From an uncultured Clostridia bacterium (GTDB lineage: Bacteria; Bacillota; Clostridia; Oscillospirales; Oscillospiraceae), in the NCBI GenBank assembly GCA_947058885.1, contig CAMSIF010000007.1, forward strand, positions 1-44,440: a stretch of 44,440 nt of DNA. The letters are read 5' to 3'. The position numbers and the translations under genes were made by a program. Under the pieces are notes generated by a model. It saw nothing but the letters and a program-made list of their open reading frames with translations, searched no databases and was not told the DNA's origin. This document shows, one piece after another, positions 33,419-40,705 of the stretch (position 1 is its first letter; each line of letters begins with the position of its first letter).

Positions 33419-33739
33419 GGGAAATAAACGCAGGGGCTTTCGGGTCAAAAGGCCGGCAGGCGGAGTGGGGTGTCCGCCATGCTTGCAGAAGGGCGCGGGT
33501 GATTCGGAGGCTTCGCCTCTCAAGAATCCGCCGGAAGTGTCCTTAATTCCCTCGTACAACAAAGGGGGTCTGGACCGCAGGTCCAGCGGCGTTTTGGTTA
33601 CTTTGCCGCTGTAGGCAAAGTAACCCGCGCCGGAGCGCGGAACTCCCCCAGCCCGACTGGCAGGTCACCAATATTTTCGCCTTGCGGCCCGGAGGGGGCC
33701 GCAAAGAAATTATGGATTAGTTCAGAAAGGAACCTTTCA
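33419..33739. repeat. Hairpin-dense spacer between holB and ricT
   Basis: A 321-nt stretch without a credible gene. Inverted repeats include CTGGACC-GCA-GGTCCAG, GGTTACTTTGCC-gctgta-GGCAAAGTAACC (perfect 12-bp arms), GCGC-CGGA-GCGC and TTGCGGCCC-GGAG-GGGCCGCAA. It looks like a dispersed intergenic (REP/MITE-like) element inserted in the holB-ricT operon rather than a terminator; no T-run follows any stem. A ribosome binding site for ricT (AGAAAGGAA) lies at the right end. Confidence 0.6.
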
Positions 33740-34948
33740 ATGGCAGAAGTTGTCAGCGTGCGCTTTCGCGGCGGCGCAAAAAACTACTATTTTGATCCCC
33801 GGGGGCTGCAAGCGGAGCCTGGCGAATACCTGGTGGTAGAGACGGCGCAGGGGCTAGCCTACGCCAAGTGCGTGGAAGGAAACCACGAGGTACCGGACGA
33901 GAGCGTGGTGCAGCCGCTGCGGACAGTCGTGCGGACGGCCACGGAAAATGACCATAAGGCAGCGGCATATAACCAAAAGAGGGAAAAGGAAGCCTTTGGA
34001 ATCTGTGAGCAGAAGATAGCCGCCCACGGGCTGGAGATGAAGCTGGTCAGCGTGGAGTGCGGGTTTGAGGGGAATAAAATCATCTTTTTCTTTACCGCCG
34101 ACGGCAGGGTCGATTTCCGGGAACTGGTAAAGGATTTAGCGGGAGTGTTCCGGGCGAGGATTGAGCTGCGGCAAATCGGGGTGCGGGACGAGGCAAAAAT
34201 GCTGGGGGGTATCGGCATCTGCGGAAGACCCCTGTGCTGCAATCAATTTTTGGACGAGTTTATCCCGGTGTCCATCAAGATGGCGAAAACGCAGAACCTG
34301 AGCTTGAATCCAACAAAGATTTCCGGGGCCTGCGGGAGACTGATGTGCTGTCTGAAATACGAACAAGCCGCTTATGAGGACGCCGCCAGCCGAATGCCCA
34401 AAAACGAGAGTTTTGTCGATACCCCGGACGGGGTGGGAAACGTCAGCGGCGTGGACCTGCTTCAGGAGGAGGTACAGGTGCGGCTGGATGCCTCGCCGGA
34501 GTCGCCTAAACGGTATAAAAACTCTGAAATTCGGGTTTTGCGCAACGGAAAAGGGTCGCGGGAAGGAATTGAGATACCAAAGGACCGGCCCGCCAGACAG
34601 TCGCCTGCTTCGGGGGAGGGGCAGTCCCGGTTTAACCGCAGGGGAGGGACGATTTCCGTTTCCTCCACGCTGGCGGGGGATTCCCAGGAGGACCAGGAGG
34701 ATCAGCGCAAGGACCGCAGACCTGGCCGCCGGAGCGGTGGAAAGGGACCAAAACCGGTCAAGGGCAGAAGCGATGCGCCGCGGCAGCGGACGGAGAAGCG
34801 TCCGGAACGGGTGGAGAAGCTGCCCGCCCGGGGAGGCGTTGATATAACTGCGGAGAAAAAGGCCGCCGCCGACCGGGCCGCAAGGCAGGACGGTAAAAAC
34901 GTACCAAATTTCCGGCGGTCTTACCGGAGGCCCAGGGGCAAAAGTTAG
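33740..34948 (+). CDS. ricT: PSP1-domain protein RicT (YaaT) with basic C-terminal tail
   Basis: A 402-residue cytoplasmic protein. Residues 1-~270 form the PSP1/YaaT core, with the Cys-rich signature LGGIGICGRPLCCNQFL...KISGACGRLMCCLKYE that holds Fe-S clusters in the RicAFT complex. In Bacillus this Y-complex promotes mRNA maturation by RNase Y, sporulation and competence. The Bacillus protein ends near residue 275. Here ~125 extra residues follow, rich in Arg/Lys/Gly/Pro (for example RKDRRPGRRSGGKGPKPVKG), which look disordered and could bind RNA. The start has AGAAAGGAA upstream. Confidence 0.9.
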   Translation: MAEVVSVRFRGGAKNYYFDPRGLQAEPGEYLVVETAQGLAYAKCVEGNHEVPDESVVQPLRTVVRTATENDHKAAAYNQKREKEAFGICEQKIAAHGLEMKLVSVECGFEGNKIIFFFTADGRVDFRELVKDLAGVFRARIELRQIGVRDEAKMLGGIGICGRPLCCNQFLDEFIPVSIKMAKTQNLSLNPTKISGACGRLMCCLKYEQAAYEDAASRMPKNESFVDTPDGVGNVSGVDLLQEEVQVRLDASPESPKRYKNSEIRVLRNGKGSREGIEIPKDRPARQSPASGEGQSRFNRRGGTISVSSTLAGDSQEDQEDQRKDRRPGRRSGGKGPKPVKGRSDAPRQRTEKRPERVEKLPARGGVDITAEKKAAADRAARQDGKNVPNFRRSYRRPRGKS

Positions 34949-34985
34949 TTCCGGGCGTACTGGCGGCCGGGAGAGCACACCGCAG

Positions 34986-35036
34986 AGCGAGGGAACCACT
35001 GTCCTTTTGAAGGGACGTTGGGTTCCCTCGCTTTTT
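34986..35036 (+). terminator. Terminator after ricT
   Basis: AGCGAGGGAACC (34986-34997) pairs perfectly with GGTTCCCTCGCT (35021-35032), with an inner GTCC/GGAC hairpin, followed by TTTT. Confidence 0.9.
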
Positions 35037-35071
35037 ACTGGAAAATAGTTCTTTACTGAACTAAAAAACAG

Positions 35072-35100
35072 ATGACAACCGGCCAGAAATATGGTATACT
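35072..35100 (+). promoter_or_regulatory. Promoter of the MATE gene
   Basis: ATGACA (35072-35077), 17-nt spacer ending in TGG (extended -10), TATACT (35095-35100). Confidence 0.7.
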
Positions 35101-35140
35101 TTCCACTTGGGGCGCAAGGCCCTGAGAAAGGACTAACATC

Positions 35141-36532
35141 ATGAAGTATGAGAAAAATACTGATATCTCCCAACAGCTTGGCACGGCTCCTGTTGGGAAA
35201 CTGCTCCTGAAGCTGGCCGCGCCTACAGTGGTGGCCCAGCTGGTCAACCTCCTCTACAACATCGTGGACCGCATCTACATCGGCCATATGCCGGACGTGG
35301 GCCGGGTGGCCCTCACCGGCGTGGGATTGTGTCTGCCGGTTATTACCCTCATCACCGCCTTCACCATGCTCATTGCGCAGGGTGGCGCGCCCCGCGCCGC
35401 CATTGCCATGGGCGCGGGGGACAACGACCGGGCGGAAGAGATTATGGGCAGCTGCTTTACCTGTCTGGTGGCGGCAGCTGTGGCGCTGACCGCTGTGTTC
35501 TGGCTTTTTGGCGAAAAGCTGCTGTGGCTTTTTGGGTGCAGTGAGGAAACAATTGTCTACGCTCTCCCCTATATGCGTATTTACGCCAGCGGTTCCTTGT
35601 TTGTGATGATGGCCCTGGGGATGAACCTGTTTGTCACCACACAGGGCTTTACCACGTTCAGTATGCGCACGGTGCTCATTGGGGCCTTCAGCAATATTAT
35701 TCTGGACCCCATTTTCATCTATCTGCTGGATATGGGCGTTCAGGGCGCGGCTCTTGCCACCGTGATTTCTCAGGCGATCTCAGGCATTTGGGTGGTGCGT
35801 TTCCTTACGGGGTCCAAGACCAAACTGCGTCTGCGCCGAGACAGGCTGAAGCCCCAAAAGTCCATTATGGGTCCAGTGCTGGCTCTGGGGCTGGCGCCCT
35901 TCATCATGCAGGCCACAGAGGCCCTTTTGAATATCTCCTTCAACGCGTCTCTCCAACGCTACGGCGGGGATATCGCCGTGGGAGCCATGACGGTAGCCAA
36001 TACGGTGATGCAGATGGTATGGATTCCTTCACAGGGCTTGGGACAGGGCGCACAGCCCATTATCAGCTACAACTACGGCGCAAAAAATCCTCAGCGGGTG
36101 CGGGCGGCGTTCCGGGCGCTGCTGCGGGTGAGCATGGTGGTTATGGTTGCTTTCTGGGCCATGGTCCAGCTGTTCCCGCAGTTCTTTATCGGCATCTTTA
36201 ACAGCGACCCCGAGCTGCTGGATACCGCTGTCTGGACTTTGCGGGTTTATACGGCGGTGCTGGGCCTCTTCGGCATACAGATGGCTGTGCAGCAGACTTT
36301 TACCGCCATCGGCAAAGCCAAGGCATCGCTCTTTATTGCCTGCCTGCGAAAAGTGATTCTGCTGATTCCGCTGATTTTTATTCTGCCCAACTTTTTTGAG
36401 AACAAGGTATTCGCCGTGTTCCTGGCGGAGCCGGTATCAGATTTTATTTCCGTTACCGCGTCGGCAATTACCTTTTTGCTGGTCTTCCGTCCGGCTATGG
36501 CGGAACTGGAAAGAGAAAAAAATGCCCAATAA
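35141..36532 (+). CDS. MATE-family multidrug/metabolite exporter
   Basis: A 463-residue inner-membrane antiporter with about 12 helices in two similar halves. It starts at GKLLLKLAAPTVVAQLVNLLYNIVDRIYIGH, the conserved MATE N-terminal motif. The second half repeats it as LALGLAPFIMQATEALLNISFNASL and has the GLGQGAQPIISYNYGAKN motif. It uses Na+ or H+ to expel cationic compounds; the substrate is unknown. GAAAGGA precedes the ATG. A single-gene unit with its own promoter and terminator. Confidence 0.93.
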   Translation: MKYEKNTDISQQLGTAPVGKLLLKLAAPTVVAQLVNLLYNIVDRIYIGHMPDVGRVALTGVGLCLPVITLITAFTMLIAQGGAPRAAIAMGAGDNDRAEEIMGSCFTCLVAAAVALTAVFWLFGEKLLWLFGCSEETIVYALPYMRIYASGSLFVMMALGMNLFVTTQGFTTFSMRTVLIGAFSNIILDPIFIYLLDMGVQGAALATVISQAISGIWVVRFLTGSKTKLRLRRDRLKPQKSIMGPVLALGLAPFIMQATEALLNISFNASLQRYGGDIAVGAMTVANTVMQMVWIPSQGLGQGAQPIISYNYGAKNPQRVRAAFRALLRVSMVVMVAFWAMVQLFPQFFIGIFNSDPELLDTAVWTLRVYTAVLGLFGIQMAVQQTFTAIGKAKASLFIACLRKVILLIPLIFILPNFFENKVFAVFLAEPVSDFISVTASAITFLLVFRPAMAELEREKNAQ

Positions 36533-36536
36533 TGTC

Positions 36537-36573
36537 AGGAGCGGATGTTGCGCCAACATCCGCTCCTTTTTTT
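36537..36573. terminator. Terminator between MATE and the MOSC gene
   Basis: AGGAGCGGATGTTG pairs perfectly with CAACATCCGCTCCT around a CGC loop, followed by a T-run on the plus strand. It serves the MATE gene and lies just past the MOSC stop. Confidence 0.9.
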
Positions 36574-37007
36574 CACAAGACCGCAATGCTATCGCCGGGA
36601 CGGACCTTACCGCCCTCCAAAATCCGGACAAAAATGCCCTCTCGCGGCATCACGCAGTCACCCGCAGCCTTGCGGATGGCGCAGTCCTGATGGCATTCCT
36701 TACCGATTTGTGTCACCTCGCCCACCGCCTGCGGTCCCAGGCGGAGCTTTGTCCCCACAGGCAGACGGTACAGACACAGGCCCTCTGTGAGAATATTCTC
36801 CGCAAAATCCCCGGGCCGCAGCTGGAAGTCCAGGGAAGCCTGTACCTTTTGGACGCTCTCTATACCCAGAAGGCTTACCTGCCGGTGCCAGCTTCCCGCG
36901 TGGGCGTCGCCCACAATACCGTGCTCTGCCCGCAGGACGGCCTCCGGAACCTCCTGTTTCTGTACGCCCCGGCGGTCCGACAGGCATACCGCAAGAATTT
37001 TAGCCAT
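36573..37007 (-). CDS. MOSC-domain protein
   Basis: A 144-residue stand-alone MOSC domain (MAKILAVCLSDRRGVQK, then HGIVGDAHAGSWHRQVSLL, FAENILTEG and GDCVMPREGIFVRI). The family, related to the C-terminal domain of Moco sulfurase, binds or modifies molybdenum cofactor. Its Cys residues, including that in GDC, are candidate sulfur carriers. The ATG at 37007, preceded by GGGGAGGA, overlaps the end of moaC-mogA by 8 nt. Last gene of a Moco operon. Confidence 0.9.
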   Translation of the reverse strand: MAKILAVCLSDRRGVQKQEVPEAVLRAEHGIVGDAHAGSWHRQVSLLGIESVQKVQASLDFQLRPGDFAENILTEGLCLYRLPVGTKLRLGPQAVGEVTQIGKECHQDCAIRKAAGDCVMPREGIFVRILEGGKVRPGDSIAVL

Positions 37008-38034
37008 ACTGGTCCTCCCCGCTGTGGCGGCCTCCGCACTCCCCGCCAAGGCCCCTCAAAATGTCCAAACCGTGCCGCAGGGCGGGCAGCGCCGCGCCCA
37101 GACACTCCCGCGCCGCTTTTTCACTGCCGGGCGTGTTGATAATGAGCGTTCTGCCACGGATGCCCGCCGTCTCGCGAGAGAGGCAGCCCCGTGGGGTAAT
37201 ACGCATAGATTCCGCCCGCATAACCTCCGGAATGCCAGGGACCTCCCGCTCGATAACCGCCTTGGTGGCCTCGGGGGTCACGTCCTGGGGGGAAAAGCCG
37301 GTGCCACCGGTGGTGACAATTAGACCGACGTCCATTCCATCAGAGGACTGGAGAAGGGCTTGTTGGATAGCCTCCTGATTGTCAGGGAGAATTTCCCTGC
37401 GGACAACCGTCCAGCCGTCTGCCTCCAGGAGCTGTGCGACAGCCGGTCCGGAGGTATCCTGGCGCAGGCCCTGAAAGCCCTTGCTGCTGATAGTAAACAC
37501 CGCTGCCGTGTAGGGGGTTCTCAAAGAATGCGTGTCAATAGGTTGTTTCGTTGGTTCCGCGCCTCTCTCGAAATCGCCGGAATGCCCTCCGCTCTTACGC
37601 AGCAGGCAAATCTGTTCAATCACAATATCCCGCTGAACCGCTTTGCACATGTCGTACACCGTCAGCGCCGCCGCCGAAACCGCCGACAGAGCCTCCATTT
37701 CCACCCCCGTGGAGCCGGTACATTTCACAGAACCCCAGATTTCTACCGCGAGCTGTTTCCGGTTCAGGGAGAACGACAAGTCCACACCAGAAAGAGCGAT
37801 AGGGTGGCACATGGGGACAATGTCCGGCGTGCGCTTGGCCCCCAGAATACCCGCAATCTGGGCCGCCGCCAGAACGTCCCCTTTTTTCATTCCGCCGGAT
37901 TCAATCAGCGCAAAGGTTTTTTCATTCACCAACACCCTGCCATAGGCTGTCGCCTCCCGGATGGTGGAGGGCTTGTCCGACACATCCACCATCCGGGAAC
38001 GGCCCTGGCTGTTGAAATGGGTCAATTCTTCCAC
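37000..38034 (-). CDS. moaC: MoaC-MogA/MoaB fusion for molybdopterin synthesis
   Basis: A 344-residue fusion. Residues 1-~150 are MoaC, which completes cyclic pyranopterin monophosphate after MoaA: LTHFNSQGRSRMVDVS, PMCHPIALSGVDLSF and CTGSTGVEMEALSAVS with the catalytic KAVQRDIVI segment. After a short linker, residues ~175-344 are a MogA/MoaB-type domain that adenylates molybdopterin: FTISSKGFQGLRQDTSGP, IVTTGGTGFSPQDVTPEAT and TLIINTPGSEKAARECL. The GTG at 38034, with GGAGGA inside the end of moaA, fits the family start better than an upstream TTG at 38049. It overlaps the MOSC gene. Fusing these two non-consecutive steps is uncommon. Confidence 0.92.
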   Translation of the reverse strand: MEELTHFNSQGRSRMVDVSDKPSTIREATAYGRVLVNEKTFALIESGGMKKGDVLAAAQIAGILGAKRTPDIVPMCHPIALSGVDLSFSLNRKQLAVEIWGSVKCTGSTGVEMEALSAVSAAALTVYDMCKAVQRDIVIEQICLLRKSGGHSGDFERGAEPTKQPIDTHSLRTPYTAAVFTISSKGFQGLRQDTSGPAVAQLLEADGWTVVRREILPDNQEAIQQALLQSSDGMDVGLIVTTGGTGFSPQDVTPEATKAVIEREVPGIPEVMRAESMRITPRGCLSRETAGIRGRTLIINTPGSEKAARECLGAALPALRHGLDILRGLGGECGGRHSGEDQYG

Positions 38035-38038
38035 GGTT

Positions 38039-38974
38039 CTATCCTCCAATCTGGTTCATATCCCGGCCGGCGTGGGAGCGGTCCTGGAAGGACAGCGCGC
38101 CGTGCCGTGCCGGTTTTTGCAGGACGGCCTCTCTGATTTTTTCCCGCAGAGCCTCGCCGTGAAGTCCCTGGATGGAGTACTCCGCCTCCCAGTGGAGGCA
38201 GGGCTTTAAAAAGCCGTCGGCAGTCAGACGAAGCCGGTTGCAGCCGCCGCAGAAGGAGCAGCTCAGCGGACTAATCAGGCCCACCGTCCCCGCCGCCCCC
38301 GGCAGGCGGTATTGCCGTGCCGTGCCGCCGGTTCCCGCCGCCTCCAGCAGAGGCAGCCGTTCCAGTACGGCCCGGTTGGGCAGATACGCTTCGGGGCCGA
38401 ACAGGCCGGTCATAGGCATCAGTTCAATAAACCGCACCTCCGCCGGCGCGTGCTCCGACAGAGCCGCCAGGGCGGCAATCTCGCCGTCGTTGAAGCCTCC
38501 GATGAGGACCGCGTTAAGCTTGAGAGGCGTCAGGCCCGCTTCCCAGGCCGCCCGGATACCGGCAAGGGCTTCCTCCAGGGAGCCGCCGCCGGTGATATAG
38601 CGGTATTTCTCCGGGTCCAGGGTGTCCAGGCTGATATTCACGCGGCTCACCCCCGCCGACTTCAGCTCTGCCGCCAGCTGCGGCAGCAAGACGCCGTTGG
38701 TGGTAAGGGCCAGCTCCTCCACGCCGGGGATAGCCGACAACGCCCGGCACAGCGGAACGATATCCCGGCGCGTCAGGGGTTCGCCGCCGGTAACCCGGAT
38801 TTTCCGAAAACCCAGGGCGGCGGCTTCCCGGGCAGTCTCCACAATTTCCTCCAGGGAGAGGACGCCGCGCCTGTCCGAGCCGCCGGGGGGCGTGCAGTAC
38901 CGGCACCGGAGATTACAGCGGTCCGTGACGGATATGCGCAGGTAATGAATATCCCTGCCAAACTGGTCCTTCAA
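38039..38974 (-). CDS. moaA: GTP 3',8-cyclase (radical SAM)
   Basis: A 311-residue enzyme starting Moco synthesis by converting GTP to 3',8-cyclo-GTP. The N-terminal radical-SAM cluster motif is CNLRCRYC (~residues 20-27), followed by GGEPLTRRD. The C-terminal second cluster motif is SCSFCGGCNRLRLTADG plus a later Cys (KPCLH). The start is TTG at 38974: AAAGGAGG lies 7-8 nt upstream and KDQFGRDIHYLRISVTDRC aligns with the family N-terminus, whereas ATGs further upstream would overlap the promoter. First gene of moaA, moaC-mogA and MOSC. Confidence 0.95.
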   Translation of the reverse strand: MKDQFGRDIHYLRISVTDRCNLRCRYCTPPGGSDRRGVLSLEEIVETAREAAALGFRKIRVTGGEPLTRRDIVPLCRALSAIPGVEELALTTNGVLLPQLAAELKSAGVSRVNISLDTLDPEKYRYITGGGSLEEALAGIRAAWEAGLTPLKLNAVLIGGFNDGEIAALAALSEHAPAEVRFIELMPMTGLFGPEAYLPNRAVLERLPLLEAAGTGGTARQYRLPGAAGTVGLISPLSCSFCGGCNRLRLTADGFLKPCLHWEAEYSIQGLHGEALREKIREAVLQKPARHGALSFQDRSHAGRDMNQIGG

Positions 38975-38996
38975 GGCCGTCCCTCCTTTCCGTACC

Positions 38997-39025
38997 ATCA
39001 TACCATATTGTCCGCGCCTTTTCAA
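38997..39025 (-). promoter_or_regulatory. Promoter of the moa operon with an overlapping dyad
   Basis: On the minus strand, TTGAAA (39020-39025), a 17-nt spacer ending in TGG, and TATGAT (38997-39002). Arms GTCCGCGCC (39010-39018) and GGGGCGGAC (39030-39038) form a 9-bp inverted repeat (8/9 paired) centred on the -35 box, a good operator position. Confidence 0.7.
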
Positions 39026-39040
39026 TGTTGGGGCGGACGT

Positions 39041-39074
39041 AAAAACAGCGGAGCCCTTTCAGGTTCCGCTGTTT
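39041..39074 (-). terminator. Terminator of the paaK-ACT-aminotransferase operon
   Basis: AAACAGCGGA and TCCGCTGTTT form a perfect 10-bp stem with an inner CC/GG; a T-run follows on the minus strand. Confidence 0.88.
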
Positions 39075-39080
39075 GGGGGG

Positions 39081-40247
39081 TTACGCCATTTTTTCCTTAA
39101 TATGGCTCAGCCGGTCCAGGGCCTCCAGCAGGGTCTCGTCCTTCTTGGCGAAGTGGACGCGGACAATGTCGTTGACGTCCTCTTTGAAGAACGACGTGCC
39201 CGGCACGCAGGCTACGCCCACTTTCTGGGCCATCTCCTCGCAGAACGCCACATCCGTCTGCCCCTTTTTCAGATAGGGACCAATATTGGCCAGGACGAAA
39301 TACGCGCCCTGCGGGTCTGTGAAGGGGATGCCGATGTTCGTAAGGCCGTCGGTGAAGAGCTTTTTCATGTGGGCATAATGGGCCCCGAATTCTTCGTAGT
39401 AGCTGTCCGGCATGTCCAGTCCAACGACAGCCGCCTCCATCAGCGGAGAGGGCGCGCCTACAGTGTTGAAGTCGTGGTACTGCTTGATGCGCTCCATGAT
39501 GGGTTCCGGGGCAATGGCGTAGCCCAGCCGCCAGCCGGTAATGGAGTAGGTCTTGGAGAGGCTGGAACAGCTGACTGTGCGCTCCCACATGCCGGGGAGG
39601 CTGTTCATATAGGTGTGCCGGTTATCGCCGTAAATAATGTGCTCATAGACCTCGTCCATGATGGCGTAGACATCGTATTTGACGCACAGGCCGGCAATAA
39701 GCTTCAGCTCGTCATAGGTGAATACCTTGCCGCTGGGGTTGGAGGGATTGCAGATAAGAATGGCTTTTGCGCCCTGCCGGAAGGCGTCCTCCAGCACGTT
39801 GGGGTCGAAGCCGAAGGCCGGGGGGACCAGGGGCACATAGATGGGCTGGCAGTCCGCCATAATGGCCTGGGCGTGGTAGTTTTCAAAATAGGGGGAAAAG
39901 AGGATGATCTTATCCCCGGGGTTGGTCAGGGCGAAGATGGTGTCCACCATGGCCTCTGTGGAGCCGATTGTCACCACGATTTCCTTGTTGGGGTCCAGGG
40001 TGCGGTTCATAAAGCGTCCGCACTTGCGGGCCAGGGCTTCCCGGAAGTTAGGCGCGCCCATGGTGATGGGGTACTGGTGGGGACCCAGCTGGCTTACCTC
40101 CGCCAGACGGTCCATCATAGCCTGGGGCGGGTCAAAGTCCGGGAAGCCCTGGGCCAGATTGATGGCCCCCACGTCCAGGGCAATGCGGGTCATCCGGCGG
40201 ATGACGGAATCGGTAAAGTGCTGGTTTCTTCTGCTCATTTCCTGCAT
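39081..40247 (-). CDS. Class I/II PLP-dependent aminotransferase
   Basis: A 388-residue aminotransferase. INLAQGFPDFDPPQAM is the N-terminal substrate motif, NPSNPSGKVF and MDEVYEHIIY bind PLP, and SLSKTYSITGWRLGY holds the Schiff-base lysine. RVHFAKKDETLLEALDRL is the C-terminal region with the carboxylate-binding Arg. It moves the amino group from an amino acid to 2-oxoglutarate. Last gene of the paaK operon; the context points to aromatic amino acids, giving arylpyruvates, but sequence alone does not fix this. TAAGGAT precedes the ATG. In-frame length is normal. Confidence 0.93.
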   Translation of the reverse strand: MQEMSRRNQHFTDSVIRRMTRIALDVGAINLAQGFPDFDPPQAMMDRLAEVSQLGPHQYPITMGAPNFREALARKCGRFMNRTLDPNKEIVVTIGSTEAMVDTIFALTNPGDKIILFSPYFENYHAQAIMADCQPIYVPLVPPAFGFDPNVLEDAFRQGAKAILICNPSNPSGKVFTYDELKLIAGLCVKYDVYAIMDEVYEHIIYGDNRHTYMNSLPGMWERTVSCSSLSKTYSITGWRLGYAIAPEPIMERIKQYHDFNTVGAPSPLMEAAVVGLDMPDSYYEEFGAHYAHMKKLFTDGLTNIGIPFTDPQGAYFVLANIGPYLKKGQTDVAFCEEMAQKVGVACVPGTSFFKEDVNDIVRVHFAKKDETLLEALDRLSHIKEKMA

Positions 40248-40292
40248 GGCTGTTCCATCCTTACTTATTTGATATTTCTGTTTTCGCCTGTT

Positions 40293-40691
40293 TTAGCTGA
40301 GCTTTGCCAGGACGCCGTCCAGGCGGCTGGAATCCTCCACGCGAAAAATCATATAGGCCAGTCCGTTCCGCTGTCCCATAAAGGCAGAATACATATATTC
40401 AATGTCAATATCCGCCGCCGCCACGGCCCGCAGCAGTTCGCTGAGACCGCCAGGGCGGTCAGGGACCGGGGCCTGCACTACCGGGGTGGCCCGCAGGACG
40501 TAGCCCCGCTCGCTGAGGGCCTCCGCCGCCTTTCTGGGGTTATCCACAATCAGACGGGCGATGCCGTAGTCGGCGGTTTCGGCGATGTTGATGGCCTGCA
40601 TGTCGATGTGATGTTCCGCCAGGATGTCGGTCACCTCTAAAAGCTGCCCGGCTCTATTTTCCAGAAACACAGAAATCTGCTGGATAATCAT
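40293..40691 (-). CDS. Double ACT-domain protein
   Basis: A 132-residue protein made of two ACT domains (about 1-68: ISVFLENRAGQLLEVTDILAEHHID; about 69-132: APVPDRPGGLSELLRAVAAAD). ACT domains bind amino acids and regulate linked enzymes. AGGAGGAGA before the ATG at 40691 makes this the start rather than a codon six residues upstream. It lies between paaK (14 nt gap) and the aminotransferase, so it probably senses the amino acid this operon handles. Confidence 0.9.
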   Translation of the reverse strand: MIIQQISVFLENRAGQLLEVTDILAEHHIDMQAINIAETADYGIARLIVDNPRKAAEALSERGYVLRATPVVQAPVPDRPGGLSELLRAVAAADIDIEYMYSAFMGQRNGLAYMIFRVEDSSRLDGVLAKLS

Positions 40692-40705
40692 AACGTCTCC
40701 TCCTA

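Noticed and set aside
33419-33739. A tRNA, or a terminator ending holB before ricT
   Set aside because: No cloverleaf or CCA end is visible and none of the stems is followed by a T-run.
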